Source: Thalassotalea insulae (GTDB lineage Bacteria > Pseudomonadota > Gammaproteobacteria > Enterobacterales > Alteromonadaceae). From it: DNA of 64,000 nt. Under the pieces are notes generated by a model that was not told where the DNA came from, searched no databases, and saw nothing but the letters and a program-made list of their open reading frames with translations. Below are positions 24,954-35,073 of this stretch, in pieces. Numbering within the stretch: the first letter of the stretch is position 1; every line of letters begins with the position of its first letter. Position numbers and translations under genes: made by a program. The DNA lies in contig NZ_BSST01000001.1 in NCBI RefSeq assembly GCF_030161395.1, positions 496,001-560,000 on the forward strand. The letters are read 5' to 3'.

Positions 24954-25442
24954 TTAATTACGCAATAATTGCTGAGCGATGCCTGAATTTACCTCAACAT
25001 TACTGCTATCAGTTCGACCATATGTTCGATTTACTTGTAATCTTAAAACATTACAAGTAAATACCTGAGCGGAAGAAGCAGAACGAGAGTGGGGGCAATC
25101 TGCTTCCAGTTCAAAATCATTATTTCTAATATCTATGCAACCTGTGGCACTCGTTTTAGTGCCAGTTAGCAATCCATCGCAAATAGGAAAGTTAACTAAA
25201 CTTTGAGCGAAATTGTTAGTATCACCCTCTACCTGATTATAAATCACCTCGTCAGCAGCGCTTAACGCTTCTTGCGTCGCCACCACTTCTTCTTCAGTAG
25301 CACCCGACATTTTCATGTCAGTAGTGGTATTTTGCATCAAAGCAGCTGCAACCGCGGTCAATGCAATTAAAAATACTAACGAGACAACTAGAACAACACC
25401 ACGTTGCTTAGTTAAATTGCCGGTAAGTTTTGTGGTGGCCAT
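24954..25442 (-). CDS. pilX: Minor type IV pilus assembly protein PilX
   Basis: A 162-residue PilX. The N-terminus KQRGVVLVVSLVFLIALTA is the typical hydrophobic pilin helix without the Glu at +5, as is usual for PilX and GspK-like tip subunits. TDMKMSGATEEE and the AxxEAL segments are family features. The start ATG lies inside the end of pilW (31-nt overlap), but GAGGA 6 bp upstream supports it. It is part of the PilV-PilW-PilX priming complex at the pilus tip with PilY1. Confidence 0.88.
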   Translation of the reverse strand: MATTKLTGNLTKQRGVVLVVSLVFLIALTAVAAALMQNTTTDMKMSGATEEEVVATQEALSAADEVIYNQVEGDTNNFAQSLVNFPICDGLLTGTKTSATGCIDIRNNDFELEADCPHSRSASSAQVFTCNVLRLQVNRTYGRTDSSNVEVNSGIAQQLLRN

Positions 25443-26434
25443 GAGTCTATCCTCGCATTAAACAATGTTACTGTCGCACTAAACAGTAAACGACGATAAT
25501 TATCGTCAACCGTATATTCTAGATTACCCAAGTGATAAGTATTAGTATTAGAGTATTTGTTATCAGGCAATACGCTACGAGCTAAGACATAAATCTTAAC
25601 CGCAATAATTGATGACGTCACTGACGCTGTTGCTGAAGTAGCAGCATTATCCCAATAATCTGGGTTATTATTCATCTCATCTGCCGAGATATAACTATTT
25701 ACCATACCATTACCAGAAGTATCTACACCATACATAAAACGGATCATTTCGATACCATCGACAACAGGAGAAAATACCATACTGTCTGTCAATCGCCCCT
25801 GCATTAACACAGGAACTTTATCGCTGCCCTGAGATTGTTCAGTAACATAATAAATATGGTGCTGATATTCCCAGATTTGGCTATTATCAATTGTAGGAGG
25901 TGTAGCACCCCCTCCATCGAAAATCTCACCATGACCAATATTTGTCATTAAATAATAACGTTCATCATCAACATCTGCTAACAACACCGGGTCACCTAAC
26001 ACCCGCTTAATTTGAACTATGTCAGAATCTTCTTTTGCTGGATTAGCATTAGCAAAGCAACCAAGAGGGTTAGTATTTGAGCTATCAACCGTTATTCCCC
26101 ATAAGGTTCTAAAATGACCTGCGGCAACAGGAAAGGTCGCATTATTAATGCCTTGACCAACGCAATCATTAGTCGGCGCTGCTTGCACAACGCCATTAAG
26201 GCTTGATAAATCAAATGTGCCGGTGTAATCCCCCCAGAAGTCCTGCCTTAACAAATCATGAGTCAATAGGTTCAGGGCAAAACGTCCATTTTCTTGTAAT
26301 TCACCAAAGCTAGAAGTTTCGGATGTCGTGGTTTTCATACCAACAAAAACGCTTAATACACCTGCAAGTAAACCTAAACCAACCGCTAAAGAGATCAGTA
26401 GCTCTACAACAGTAAATCCTTTAATACGATTCAT
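25412..26434 (-). CDS. pilW: Minor type IV pilus assembly protein PilW
   Basis: A 340-residue PilW with the prepilin site MNRIKG|FTVVELLISLAVGLGLL and Glu at +5. The SFGELQENGRFALNLLTHDLLRQDFWGDY segment near residues 37-66 is characteristic of PilW. Its ATG overlaps the pilV stop by one base (TGATG) and its end overlaps pilX, so the genes are translationally linked. Confidence 0.92.
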   Translation of the reverse strand: MNRIKGFTVVELLISLAVGLGLLAGVLSVFVGMKTTTSETSSFGELQENGRFALNLLTHDLLRQDFWGDYTGTFDLSSLNGVVQAAPTNDCVGQGINNATFPVAAGHFRTLWGITVDSSNTNPLGCFANANPAKEDSDIVQIKRVLGDPVLLADVDDERYYLMTNIGHGEIFDGGGATPPTIDNSQIWEYQHHIYYVTEQSQGSDKVPVLMQGRLTDSMVFSPVVDGIEMIRFMYGVDTSGNGMVNSYISADEMNNNPDYWDNAATSATASVTSSIIAVKIYVLARSVLPDNKYSNTNTYHLGNLEYTVDDNYRRLLFSATVTLFNARIDSWPPQNLPAI

Positions 26435-26994
26435 CAGCTAACAAACGCCTCCACGAGTACTTGTCGACGTTTCTTATTTGCCGTACTACCACCGCAATCA
26501 CTGACGTTGCTGCCATCTTTTTGACCGTCTTGAATTTTTGTCCGTCCTTCCCAAGTAATAACGACAGTAATAGCATTGTCACTCACCCCAATACACCCTG
26601 TTGCACCAACTAATCCACCCGCATTACTAGTGCCATTTTTAACATCGGCTCCCGTTAATGCCAGCTCCCATTCATAAAGATCATTAGTGACCATTTCCGC
26701 TGGTAAACATAAAGACGCCGTACTATTACACCGCTTCGATGGTTCAGCATTGAGTGTAACGCCATAGTCACTACCAACATAACTTGCTAACTGAGTTGGA
26801 TCATTACTGCGCATTCTATCGATAATATCTTGTGCTAACGCAGAAGCTAGAGAACGTTGCATTGCATCAAAGCTGCCTTTTTTCGCTGACGCTTGCATAG
26901 CAACTGCCCCTAATACTCCTGTTACTAAAATAAATAAACCGATTAATACTTCAATAAAGGTCATGCCTTTATTACTACAACGCTTCATAGCCAT
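26434..26994 (-). CDS. pilV: Minor type IV pilus assembly protein PilV
   Basis: A 186-residue PilV with the prepilin site RCSNKG|MTFIEVLIGLFILVTGVLG and Glu at +5. The LASALAQDIIDRMRSND segment is a PilV hallmark. It is the first gene of the minor pilin operon here. A FimU/FimT gene normally precedes pilV; in this window those homologues are downstream on the other strand. The 298-bp gap upstream to ispH holds only AT-rich sequence, presumably including the promoter. Confidence 0.92.
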   Translation of the reverse strand: MAMKRCSNKGMTFIEVLIGLFILVTGVLGAVAMQASAKKGSFDAMQRSLASALAQDIIDRMRSNDPTQLASYVGSDYGVTLNAEPSKRCNSTASLCLPAEMVTNDLYEWELALTGADVKNGTSNAGGLVGATGCIGVSDNAITVVITWEGRTKIQDGQKDGSNVSDCGGSTANKKRRQVLVEAFVS

Positions 26995-27292
26995 TACTCA
27001 TTTTGCTTTACAGAAACACGGACAAGAAAATACCTGCCGATAAAAGAAAATATAATAGACTTTAATGGATAAACACAGGAAAGCGACATTTTATTTTCAT
27101 AAAATATCGAAGATAATTGAACATATGTGTTAAAAATCACTAATGTGAACCGCATTAACCCATACCTTACATCCGTATAATGAATAGCCATCCTCACAAT
27201 GCACAGTCACTATTCATTTAATAACGCTTAATTAAAGTTAGGCCTAAGCTCACTGTGAAAATACTTGCTTAACTTTTAGCCTTTCATTAAGA

Positions 27293-28222
27293 CTAGCGCA
27301 ATTCTAGCGGCACCGCAAATACCGTATCCTCTTTACGGCCAGGAAATTCAGTAACCTCTTGTCCGCCATGGTTTTTCAACATATCTATGACCTGCTGTAC
27401 CAGTATTGCTGGTGCAGAAGCCCCAGCAGTTACTCCAATCGAATTAACGTTTGTTAACCATTCAAGCTCAATATTATCAGCTGTATCAATTAGATACGCT
27501 TTAGTACCAATTTTTTCTGCAAGTTCCCTTAATCGATTGGAATTAGAACTGTTTTTTGCACCAACAACCAACAACAAATCCACTTCACTAGCAATTGCCC
27601 GCACCGCATCCTGACGATTTTGTGTCGCATAGCAAATATCATCTTTGCGTGGGCCTTCAATAGATGGAAATTTTTCCCGAAGCGCATCGATAACATCACT
27701 AGTATCATCAACCGATAATGTCGTCTGGCTGCAATAATATAATGCTTCAGAATTTTTTACGCTAAGTTTAGCGACGTCCTCTGCAGACTCAACCAAATAA
27801 ATACCGCCATCATCGTTTTCATATTGCCCCATAGTGCCTTCAACTTCCGGGTGCCCAGCATGGCCAATGAGAATACATTCAATACCTTTACGACTAGCGC
27901 GTGAAACTTCCATATGCACTTTAGTCACTAGTGGACAAGTAGCATCAAAGACTTTTAAGCCTCTACTTTTAGCTTCATTTCGTACCGCTTTTGATACTCC
28001 GTGAGCGCTAAAAATAACCGTACTGTCATCCGGCACTTCATTTAGTTCATCAACAAATACCGCTCCGCGTTCTTTCAAACCGTTAACGACAAACTTGTTA
28101 TGCACCACTTCATGGCGAACATAAATTGGTGATTCAAACAGATCAAGTGCACGATCGACAATGCTAATAGCGCGATCTACCCCGGCACAAAAGCCGCGAG
28201 GATTAGCTAAAATAATATTCAT
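27293..28222 (-). CDS. ispH: 4-hydroxy-3-methylbut-2-enyl diphosphate reductase
   Basis: IspH is the last enzyme of the MEP isoprenoid pathway, giving IPP and DMAPP. The 309-residue protein has all three iron-sulfur cluster cysteines: NPRGFCAGV (Cys12), DATCPLV near residue 96, and the GAKNSSNSNRL region following the third cysteine in DDICYATQNRQ. It is the distal gene of the ileS-lspA-fkpB-ispH group, 9 bp after fkpB. Confidence 0.97.
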   Translation of the reverse strand: MNIILANPRGFCAGVDRAISIVDRALDLFESPIYVRHEVVHNKFVVNGLKERGAVFVDELNEVPDDSTVIFSAHGVSKAVRNEAKSRGLKVFDATCPLVTKVHMEVSRASRKGIECILIGHAGHPEVEGTMGQYENDDGGIYLVESAEDVAKLSVKNSEALYYCSQTTLSVDDTSDVIDALREKFPSIEGPRKDDICYATQNRQDAVRAIASEVDLLLVVGAKNSSNSNRLRELAEKIGTKAYLIDTADNIELEWLTNVNSIGVTAGASAPAILVQQVIDMLKNHGGQEVTEFPGRKEDTVFAVPLELR

Positions 28223-28231
28223 AGTCTCACC

Positions 28232-28666
28232 TTACAATATATCAATAACGTCAATATTAAAGGTCACCGCTTGACCTGCCAGCGGATGGTTAAAATCAAC
28301 CGTTACAGAGTCACCAGACACTTCAGTGATCATCCCCGGCAGCTCCACCCCGCCAGGCTGAGTAAAAGTAATAATATTTCCCACTTTCGCTGGGGCGTCT
28401 ACTGAAAATTTACTGGCATCAACATAATGAATGTTATCTGGGTTCGGTTCACCAAACGCATCTTTTGCCGCTAAAGTAAATTCTTTATTACTACCAATAG
28501 TTAAGCCTAGCAATTGCTGTTCAAATGCCGGGGAAATACTTTCATCTCCCATAATAATTTTAGCAGGCTTATTATTAACTTTAGTACTATCCGCCGCAGA
28601 ACCATCTGCTAACTTCATCGTGATATGAACAATAACCTGTGAGTCGTTTTCAATCATCTTAGCCAT
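28232..28666 (-). CDS. fkpB: FKBP-type peptidyl-prolyl isomerase FkpB (SlpA)
   Basis: A 144-residue SlyD/SlpA-type prolyl isomerase. The N-terminal segment HITMKLADGSAADST is followed by the FKBP half (GDESISPAFEQQLLGLTIG). An inserted chaperone flap (about 68-120) follows, and VDFNHPLAGQAVTFNIDV ends the domain. It lacks the metal-binding His-rich tail of SlyD. The fixed position between lspA and ispH agrees with fkpB in other gammaproteobacteria. Confidence 0.93.
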   Translation of the reverse strand: MAKMIENDSQVIVHITMKLADGSAADSTKVNNKPAKIIMGDESISPAFEQQLLGLTIGSNKEFTLAAKDAFGEPNPDNIHYVDASKFSVDAPAKVGNIITFTQPGGVELPGMITEVSGDSVTVDFNHPLAGQAVTFNIDVIDIL

Positions 28667-28668
28667 AA

Positions 28669-29181
28669 TTATTTCTCTTTAACTGCGTGCGTATTTTCAG
28701 AGTTACTTTGTTTAAACGAATCAATAATCATCAATACGGCACCAATAAATATGACCGAATCAGCAATATTAAAGGTTGGCCAATGATAACTGCCGATATA
28801 AAAATCCAAAAAATCGATGACATAACCAAAAAGCACGCGATCGATTAAATTACCTAATGCCCCACTTAACATGCAGGCTAATGCAATCGCTAAGACAGTG
28901 TGATCTTTAGGTGTGCGTTTAAGCCAAACTAAAAAAACGATGCTGGCAGCAACAGCGATCAAAGTAAAAAACCAGCGCTGCCAACCTGGCTGATCAGCCA
29001 AAAAGCTAAATGCAGCTCCAGGGTTTTGCGCGTAAGTAATATTAAAAAACGACAAAACTTCAAAAGACTGATGTAGCTCCATCGAACCAGCAACCCAATG
29101 CTTAGTTATTTGATCAATCAATAAACACACTAGAGTGATCCACAACCAGGATAAGCCGGATTTATTTGTAACTTGACTCAT
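28669..29181 (-). CDS. lspA: Lipoprotein signal peptidase (signal peptidase II)
   Basis: LspA cleaves the signal peptides of diacylglyceryl-modified prolipoproteins in the inner membrane. The 170-residue protein has four membrane segments. The conserved regions are ITYAQNPGAAFSF, GALGNLIDR (first catalytic Asp) and PTFNIADS (second catalytic Asp). It sits between ileS and fkpB, 2 bp before fkpB. Lipoproteins in this window that would need it include NlpI and the M49-like protein. Confidence 0.97.
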   Translation of the reverse strand: MSQVTNKSGLSWLWITLVCLLIDQITKHWVAGSMELHQSFEVLSFFNITYAQNPGAAFSFLADQPGWQRWFFTLIAVAASIVFLVWLKRTPKDHTVLAIALACMLSGALGNLIDRVLFGYVIDFLDFYIGSYHWPTFNIADSVIFIGAVLMIIDSFKQSNSENTHAVKEK

Positions 29182-29200
29182 ATATATTCTCTGAGTAAAT

Positions 29201-29238
29201 AAAAATGCTCAGCACACCAAAATAGGAGCTCTGAGCAT
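29201..29238 (-). terminator. Stem-loop with T-run between ileS and lspA
   Basis: ATGCTCAG / CTGAGCAT (29205-29212 and 29231-29238) form an 8-bp stem with an 18-nt loop. On the minus strand the stem is followed by TTTTTATT, as in an intrinsic terminator. It lies inside the ileS-lspA gene series and could reduce read-through into lspA-fkpB-ispH. Confidence 0.5.
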
Positions 29239-29275
29239 ATATAATAATTTAACTAATTAAACTAGCCATATGGAC

Positions 29276-32113
29276 TTACGCAAATTTACGCTGTTCACCT
29301 TCACCATCAACATTAGTCACACAACGGCCACAAAGTGTTGGATGACTTTCAGACTGGCCAACATCTTCTGTGTGATGCCAACAACGTTCACACTTAGTTC
29401 CGGAAGAAGCCGTCACCGTTAACCACAAACCATCAATTTCGGTAGCTATAGCTCCCTCTGGTGCTTGTTCTACCGTCGTAACTGTCGCATCAGAAGTGAT
29501 CAAAACAAATCGTAATTCGTCCGCCAACGCCGTTAACTTATTGGCTAGCGTAGGTACAGAATATAATGTCACACTTGCCTCAAGTGCTTTACCTACTATT
29601 TTTTCCTTACGAGCATTTTCTAACGCCTTATTGACTTCAGTCCTTACCTGTAAAATGCTGTTCCAATATTCATTATTGAATTGGCTATCATCGGTTAAAT
29701 GCACTAAGCCATCAAACCAAACATCAGTAAAGACAAACTCCCCTCTTTCCTCGCCATCAACTGACGGTAATGCCTGCCAGATTTCTTGAGCGGTAAAAGA
29801 TAAAATCGGTGCCATCCAACGAGTCATTGCTTCAGCAATTAAATACATTGTGGTTTGACATGAACGGCGAGCAACACTGCTGTCTTTCGCGGTATATTGA
29901 CGGTCTTTGATAATATCAAGATAAAAACCGCCCAATTCCGTAGTACAGAAGTTCATTAATTTATGTACGACATTATGAAACTCATAGTTATCATAAGCTT
30001 GAACAATTTCATCTTGCAACTGTGCAGCGCGGCCTAATACCCAACGATCAAGTTCAACCATATCACTAACGGCAACTGAATGCTGCGAAGGTTCAAAACC
30101 ATTAATGTTCGCTAATAAAAAGCGCGAAGTATTACGAATTCGACGATAAGCATCTGCCTGACGATTAAAAATCTCATCAGAAACAGTAATTTCCTGAGTA
30201 TAATTCACCGATGCAACCCATAGTCGCAAAATATCAGCACCAAGCTTATTAGTAATTTGCGCAGGCGTAATAACATTACCTAAAGATTTAGACATCTTAT
30301 GGCCGTTAACATCAACGGTAAAGCCATGAGTTAATACTTGTGAATAAGGCGCTTCGCCATTCATCGCCACTGATGACATCATAGAAGACATAAACCAGCC
30401 ACGGTGCTGATCTGAACCTTCCAAATATAAATCAGCTTTTTTATCAAACTCAACTCGTGCGTCAACGACAGAGTAATGGGTAACACCAGAATCAAACCAT
30501 ACGTCTAAAGTATCAGCTACTTTGACAAAGTCATTAGCGTCTTCACCAATCAACTCTTCTGCTTCAAGATCAAACCAGGCTTGAATCCCTGACTTTTCAA
30601 CACGCTGCGCTACTTGTTCTATTAATTCCAAACTACGTGGATGCAATGCACCTGTGTCTTTATGAATAAATAACGCAATCGGAACCCCCCAAGTACGCTG
30701 ACGTGAAATACACCAGTCAGGGCGGCCTTCTACCATAGATTCAATTCTGCTTTGGCCCCAATCAGGGATCCATTTTGTCTTTTTAATTTCTTCTAATGAT
30801 GCTTGACGCAGCCCTTGTTTATCCATACTAATAAACCATTGCGGTGTCGCACGGAAAATAATCGGGGTTTTATGACGCCAGCAATGAGGATAAGAATGCT
30901 CATAAGCATGATGGTGCAGCAATGCACCTTTTTCGTTTAACACATCAACAATTGACGCATTCGCTTTAAAAACGTGTTGCCCGGCAAATAAAGGTAAATC
31001 ATCAAGAAAAACACCATTTGCTCCAACCGGATTAAAAATTTCCAAGTCATATTTTTTACTGACAGAAAAATCATCAACACCGTGACCACCAGCAGTATGC
31101 ACACACCCAGTACCCGAGTCTGTCGTTACATGATCACCACAGATAATTGGTACAGTAAAATCATAAAACGGATGATTAACTTCAACTTTATCTAAATCAG
31201 CTCCTTTACAGAAACCTAAGGCATGATATTTATCAATACCAAAACGATCCATGCAAGACTTCACTAACTCAGACGCTAAAATCAAACGGAATTTTTCATT
31301 CTCTTTTTCACATTGTACTAAGGTATATTCAACCGCAGGGTGAACAGCAATAGCGCGATTAGCAGGCAAAGTCCATGGCGTTGTAGTCCAGATCACAGCA
31401 GAGATTTCCCCTTCACCACTGTGGTTTTCAGGATGAGAAAACTTATCAGCTATGCTGTTATCCGATACAGTAAATTTCACGTCAATTGCTGGTGATTGTT
31501 TATCTTTGTATTCTACCTCAGCTTCGGCTAATGCACTGCCACAATCCGTACACCAGTGAACAGGCTTAAAGCCTTGCTGCAAATGACCATTTCCAGCGAT
31601 TTTACCTAATGCGCGGATAATGTTCGCTTCGGTATCAAAGTTCATGGTTAAATAAGGTTTTTCCCAATCACCAAAAACTCCAAGACGTTTAAAATCCTCT
31701 CGTTGCCCATCTACTTGCTTAATCGCATAGTCACGACACTTTTGACGAAATTCTGCCGCCGTCACTTTATGGCCTGGTTTACCAACTTTCTTTTCTACCA
31801 TTAGTTCAATCGGTAGGCCATGACAGTCCCAACCAGGTACATAAGGAGAATCAAAATCAGATAAGGTTTTAGCCTTAACAATAATATCTTTTAAAATTTT
31901 ATTTACAGCATGACCTAAGTGAATATTGCCATTCGCATAGGGAGGACCGTCATGGAGAATAAACGATTTTTTACCCTTCTTAGCGGCGCGAATTTTGCCG
32001 TAAAGATCTTTACCAGCCCAATCTTTTAGCATTTGCGGTTCACGATTTGCCATATTTCCTTTCATTGGAAAAGAAGTCGCTGGCAAATTCAGGGTATGTT
32101 TATAGTCACTCAT
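29276..32113 (-). CDS. ileS: Isoleucyl-tRNA synthetase
   Basis: A class I synthetase of 945 residues that charges tRNA-Ile and edits valine. The HIGH-type motif is GNIHLGHAVNK near residue 63. The CP1 editing domain contains TTTPWTLPANRAI, and the KMSKS loop is GHKMSKSLGN. A C-terminal zinc site is formed by CERCWHH and CGRC. These are features of the bacterial mupirocin-sensitive type. It is followed on the same strand by lspA and preceded by ribF. Confidence 0.98.
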   Translation of the reverse strand: MSDYKHTLNLPATSFPMKGNMANREPQMLKDWAGKDLYGKIRAAKKGKKSFILHDGPPYANGNIHLGHAVNKILKDIIVKAKTLSDFDSPYVPGWDCHGLPIELMVEKKVGKPGHKVTAAEFRQKCRDYAIKQVDGQREDFKRLGVFGDWEKPYLTMNFDTEANIIRALGKIAGNGHLQQGFKPVHWCTDCGSALAEAEVEYKDKQSPAIDVKFTVSDNSIADKFSHPENHSGEGEISAVIWTTTPWTLPANRAIAVHPAVEYTLVQCEKENEKFRLILASELVKSCMDRFGIDKYHALGFCKGADLDKVEVNHPFYDFTVPIICGDHVTTDSGTGCVHTAGGHGVDDFSVSKKYDLEIFNPVGANGVFLDDLPLFAGQHVFKANASIVDVLNEKGALLHHHAYEHSYPHCWRHKTPIIFRATPQWFISMDKQGLRQASLEEIKKTKWIPDWGQSRIESMVEGRPDWCISRQRTWGVPIALFIHKDTGALHPRSLELIEQVAQRVEKSGIQAWFDLEAEELIGEDANDFVKVADTLDVWFDSGVTHYSVVDARVEFDKKADLYLEGSDQHRGWFMSSMMSSVAMNGEAPYSQVLTHGFTVDVNGHKMSKSLGNVITPAQITNKLGADILRLWVASVNYTQEITVSDEIFNRQADAYRRIRNTSRFLLANINGFEPSQHSVAVSDMVELDRWVLGRAAQLQDEIVQAYDNYEFHNVVHKLMNFCTTELGGFYLDIIKDRQYTAKDSSVARRSCQTTMYLIAEAMTRWMAPILSFTAQEIWQALPSVDGEERGEFVFTDVWFDGLVHLTDDSQFNNEYWNSILQVRTEVNKALENARKEKIVGKALEASVTLYSVPTLANKLTALADELRFVLITSDATVTTVEQAPEGAIATEIDGLWLTVTASSGTKCERCWHHTEDVGQSESHPTLCGRCVTNVDGEGEQRKFA

Positions 32114-32168
32114 TTACATTACTATCCATTATTGTCGACGTTAGACCAAAGCTAACTCGGATTCACTG

Positions 32169-33119
32169 TTAATTACTTGCTAATGCCCTAAGATATTGCT
32201 GGGCCTGTTCACTATCTGCTTTTATTTGCTCGGTTAGCTCAGCTAACGAAGCAAACTTTTGTTCTTCTCGAAGTTTCTTTAATAAAATCACTTCGATTAG
32301 TTGTCCATATATATCACAATCAAAATTAAATAGATGCACTTCTAACTGCTGACGCACACCAAAAAATGTCGGTCTTGAGCCAATATTAGTGACGCCATAA
32401 AAATTGCCATTACCAGTTTTCACTTCAACCACGTAAACTCCTGAGACAGGAGACACTCGTCGTTTTAACAGCACATTCGCCGTAGGAAAACCTAGCTGGC
32501 GTCCTCGTTTATCACCGTGAAATACCCGGCCGATAATAGAGTACGGTCGACCTAACATCTGTGTGGCATCATCCAGCATATTATGAGCTAGTGCAGTTCT
32601 AATAGCTGTACTGCTGATCCGGCAATTATCCAGCTTACAACTGGCGGTATCTGAAATGCCAAAATTAAATTGCTTACTTGCCGCTTGTAAGGTCGAAAAG
32701 TTGCCCTGACGATTTTTACCAAAGTGAAAATCATCGCCTATGATCAAATATTTGATCTTTAAACTTTGCACTAATAAATGTTCAACAAATTCGTTCGCGC
32801 AAATATTGGCAAATTTACGATTAAAGTTCACACAAATTAACCGCTCAACACCTAACTGCTTTAATAACACATATTTATCTCTTAAGCGTGTTAATCGAGC
32901 TGGTGCCGTTTGTGGTGTGAATAGTTCCCTAGGCTGAGGTTCAAACACCATTACAGTAGCGACACTATTTAGCTCCTGCGCTTTTTTCACTAATGCTTTA
33001 ATTACTCGTTGATGTCCTAAATGAACGCCATCAAAATTACCTATGGTTAGCACACAACCGCGTCCATCATTCAAAGCTTGATTTGACTGAATATTGTGGA
33101 TACCACGAATTAACTGCAT
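32169..33119 (-). CDS. ribF: Bifunctional riboflavin kinase / FAD synthetase
   Basis: RibF makes FMN and FAD from riboflavin. The 316-residue protein has an N-terminal nucleotidyltransferase domain with GNFDGVHLGHQRVI (HxGH) and the ISSTAIR loop. The C-terminal flavokinase domain has GDKRGRQLGFPTANV and EVHLFNFDCDIYG. The murJ-ribF-ileS order is the conserved gammaproteobacterial arrangement. The flavin product is needed by SdhA elsewhere in the window. Confidence 0.96.
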   Translation of the reverse strand: MQLIRGIHNIQSNQALNDGRGCVLTIGNFDGVHLGHQRVIKALVKKAQELNSVATVMVFEPQPRELFTPQTAPARLTRLRDKYVLLKQLGVERLICVNFNRKFANICANEFVEHLLVQSLKIKYLIIGDDFHFGKNRQGNFSTLQAASKQFNFGISDTASCKLDNCRISSTAIRTALAHNMLDDATQMLGRPYSIIGRVFHGDKRGRQLGFPTANVLLKRRVSPVSGVYVVEVKTGNGNFYGVTNIGSRPTFFGVRQQLEVHLFNFDCDIYGQLIEVILLKKLREEQKFASLAELTEQIKADSEQAQQYLRALASN

Positions 33120-33247
33120 TTAGCTGATAGACCTTAAATTGCTTGTTGTTAGCTGGGTAATCACTACCACATAAAATAAAAACCGACGAATTATAGCTTA
33201 GTCAGTAGTAAGAATCAGCACTTGACCACAATTAGTTGTACTTTTTT

Positions 33248-34819
33248 TTAACTTGGATTTTTTATCGTGAAATCACTAGGCCTTACACCCAAAATAAAAA
33301 GACTGGCAAAATAAGCAATAGCCCCGGATAAGATAGTTAACACTAGTTGAATAATTTGTTGGCTAAAATCCATCGTTAACCAAATATCAAATTCAGGTGA
33401 TAACCTATAAACCACAGCCGCCATCATTAATGCTGCCCCAACCACTTTGATAATAAAGCGATAACAAACAGATGATAACTGATAAACCCCCAAGGTTTTT
33501 AACCCCTTATAAAGCCAATACGCATTTAATGTCGCCGACAATGTTGTCGCTATGGCTAAACCTACATAGCCAAAAAATGGTGCTAGCATTAGATTAAACG
33601 CCATATTTGCTACCATAGCCTTAATCCCTATTCTTACCGGCGTTTTAGTATCTTGACGCGCATAATAACCAGGTGCCATCACTTTAATAAACATAAAGCT
33701 CATCAATCCTGCCAAATAAGCAAATAACGCAAAAGACACTTGTATGACGTGAAACTGGCTAAACTCTCCACGCATAAACAGCACCATAATAATAGGCTGA
33801 GCTAATACCATTAAGCCAGCCAGTGCCGGCCAACCAAACAAGCTAATAATTTTAATCCCCCAATCCAGAGTTTGGCTGAACTCTTGCGGATTATTTTTAG
33901 TATGTAACCTTGCCAAACTAGGTAAAATAACTGTCGCTATGCCGATACCAAACAAACCTAATGGAAACTCCAACAAACGATCTGCGTAATAAAGCCAGCT
34001 CACAGAGCCGGTTACGAGAAAGGTGGCTATTTGAGTATCCAGTAACAAGTTAATTTGTGTCACTGAAACACCAAATAACGCAGGGGCCATCAACTTTCTG
34101 ATCTTTGTTACTCCCTTTGCATGCCATGCCCAACGAGGTCTAACTAATGCACCAGCTTTATATAAGAATGGCAATTGAAAAAGAAACTGTATCAACCCTC
34201 CTAAAAATACCCCCCAGGCCAGAGCGTATTCAGGGTTATCAAACCAGGTGCGTCCCCATATCGCCATCGAAATAATAGCAACATTGAGTAATACCGGAGT
34301 AAATGACGCAACGGCAAAGCGACCATAGGTATTTAAAATAGCTCCGGCTAATGCCGTGAAACTGATAAACCATAGATAGGGAAAAGTTATTTTTAATAGG
34401 CTGGCCGCTAAATCAAATTTTGTTACACCTTGTTGATCCAAAGCATCTAAAAAAAAGCCAGGACCAAAAATCATCACTATAATTGGTGATGCCAGCATGC
34501 CCACTAAAGTCACTAAGGTAACAATTACCCCCAGCGTCCCTGATACTTGTGCGATCAGCTCTCGCGTCTTTTGAGTATCTTGATCAATGTCTTTTTGGTG
34601 GTACTCACTTAACACAGGAACAAATGACTGAGCAAAAGCACCTTCAGCAAACAATCGTCGTAAAAAATTAGGGATTTTATTAGCAAAGAAAAACGCATCA
34701 GCCGATGCTCCTGCGCCCATCATATTCGCGATCACCACATCTCTTACTAAACCTAATATTCGGGACACTAAGGTCATAGCACTGACCACAATGCCAGACT
34801 TTACCAGTTTTTTGCTCAA
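33248..34819 (-). CDS. murJ: Lipid II flippase MurJ
   Basis: MurJ moves the peptidoglycan precursor lipid II across the inner membrane. The 523-residue protein has about 14 hydrophobic segments. The MATE-fold signature at the N-terminus includes SRILGLVRDVVIANMMG, then ADAFFFANKIPNFLRRLFAEGAF. It lies upstream of ribF in the same direction and is divergent from rpsT. Confidence 0.96.
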   Translation of the reverse strand: MSKKLVKSGIVVSAMTLVSRILGLVRDVVIANMMGAGASADAFFFANKIPNFLRRLFAEGAFAQSFVPVLSEYHQKDIDQDTQKTRELIAQVSGTLGVIVTLVTLVGMLASPIIVMIFGPGFFLDALDQQGVTKFDLAASLLKITFPYLWFISFTALAGAILNTYGRFAVASFTPVLLNVAIISMAIWGRTWFDNPEYALAWGVFLGGLIQFLFQLPFLYKAGALVRPRWAWHAKGVTKIRKLMAPALFGVSVTQINLLLDTQIATFLVTGSVSWLYYADRLLEFPLGLFGIGIATVILPSLARLHTKNNPQEFSQTLDWGIKIISLFGWPALAGLMVLAQPIIMVLFMRGEFSQFHVIQVSFALFAYLAGLMSFMFIKVMAPGYYARQDTKTPVRIGIKAMVANMAFNLMLAPFFGYVGLAIATTLSATLNAYWLYKGLKTLGVYQLSSVCYRFIIKVVGAALMMAAVVYRLSPEFDIWLTMDFSQQIIQLVLTILSGAIAYFASLFILGVRPSDFTIKNPS

Positions 34820-34998
34820 GAGATTTCCTTTAAATACTAGCTGAACAACAAGTTACTTAGCCGCTCATTATGCGGCGAACTAATGTTATTTAACAAGGGA
34901 ATAATCGACATATCCGGTAATTGTCTCCCCTAATTACTGGCAACTGTGGTAAAATTACGCAACAGCTTAGACAAATTGAAATAAAACGGCGAAAATAT

Positions 34999-35027
34999 TT
35001 GACAATTCAGATAAAAAAAGGCATATT
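34999..35027 (+). promoter_or_regulatory. Candidate rpsT promoter
   Basis: A perfect TTGACA (34999-35004) is followed after 17 bp by CATATT (35022-35027), giving a leader of about 40 nt. An additional extended -10 (TGGTAAAAT, 34947-34955) could be a second, upstream promoter. Confidence 0.45.
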
Positions 35028-35073
35028 TCGTCGCCTTAAATTTAAGCTATATAATTCATTTTAGGAGTTCACC

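Noticed and set aside
25370..25442. PilX as a broken pilin because it lacks Glu at +5
   Set aside because: PilX and GspK-like tip subunits commonly lack this residue, so it is not a defect.
26994..27197. 67-residue minus-strand frame upstream of pilV
   Set aside because: AT-rich, no family, no clear ribosome site, and it occupies the expected pilV promoter region.
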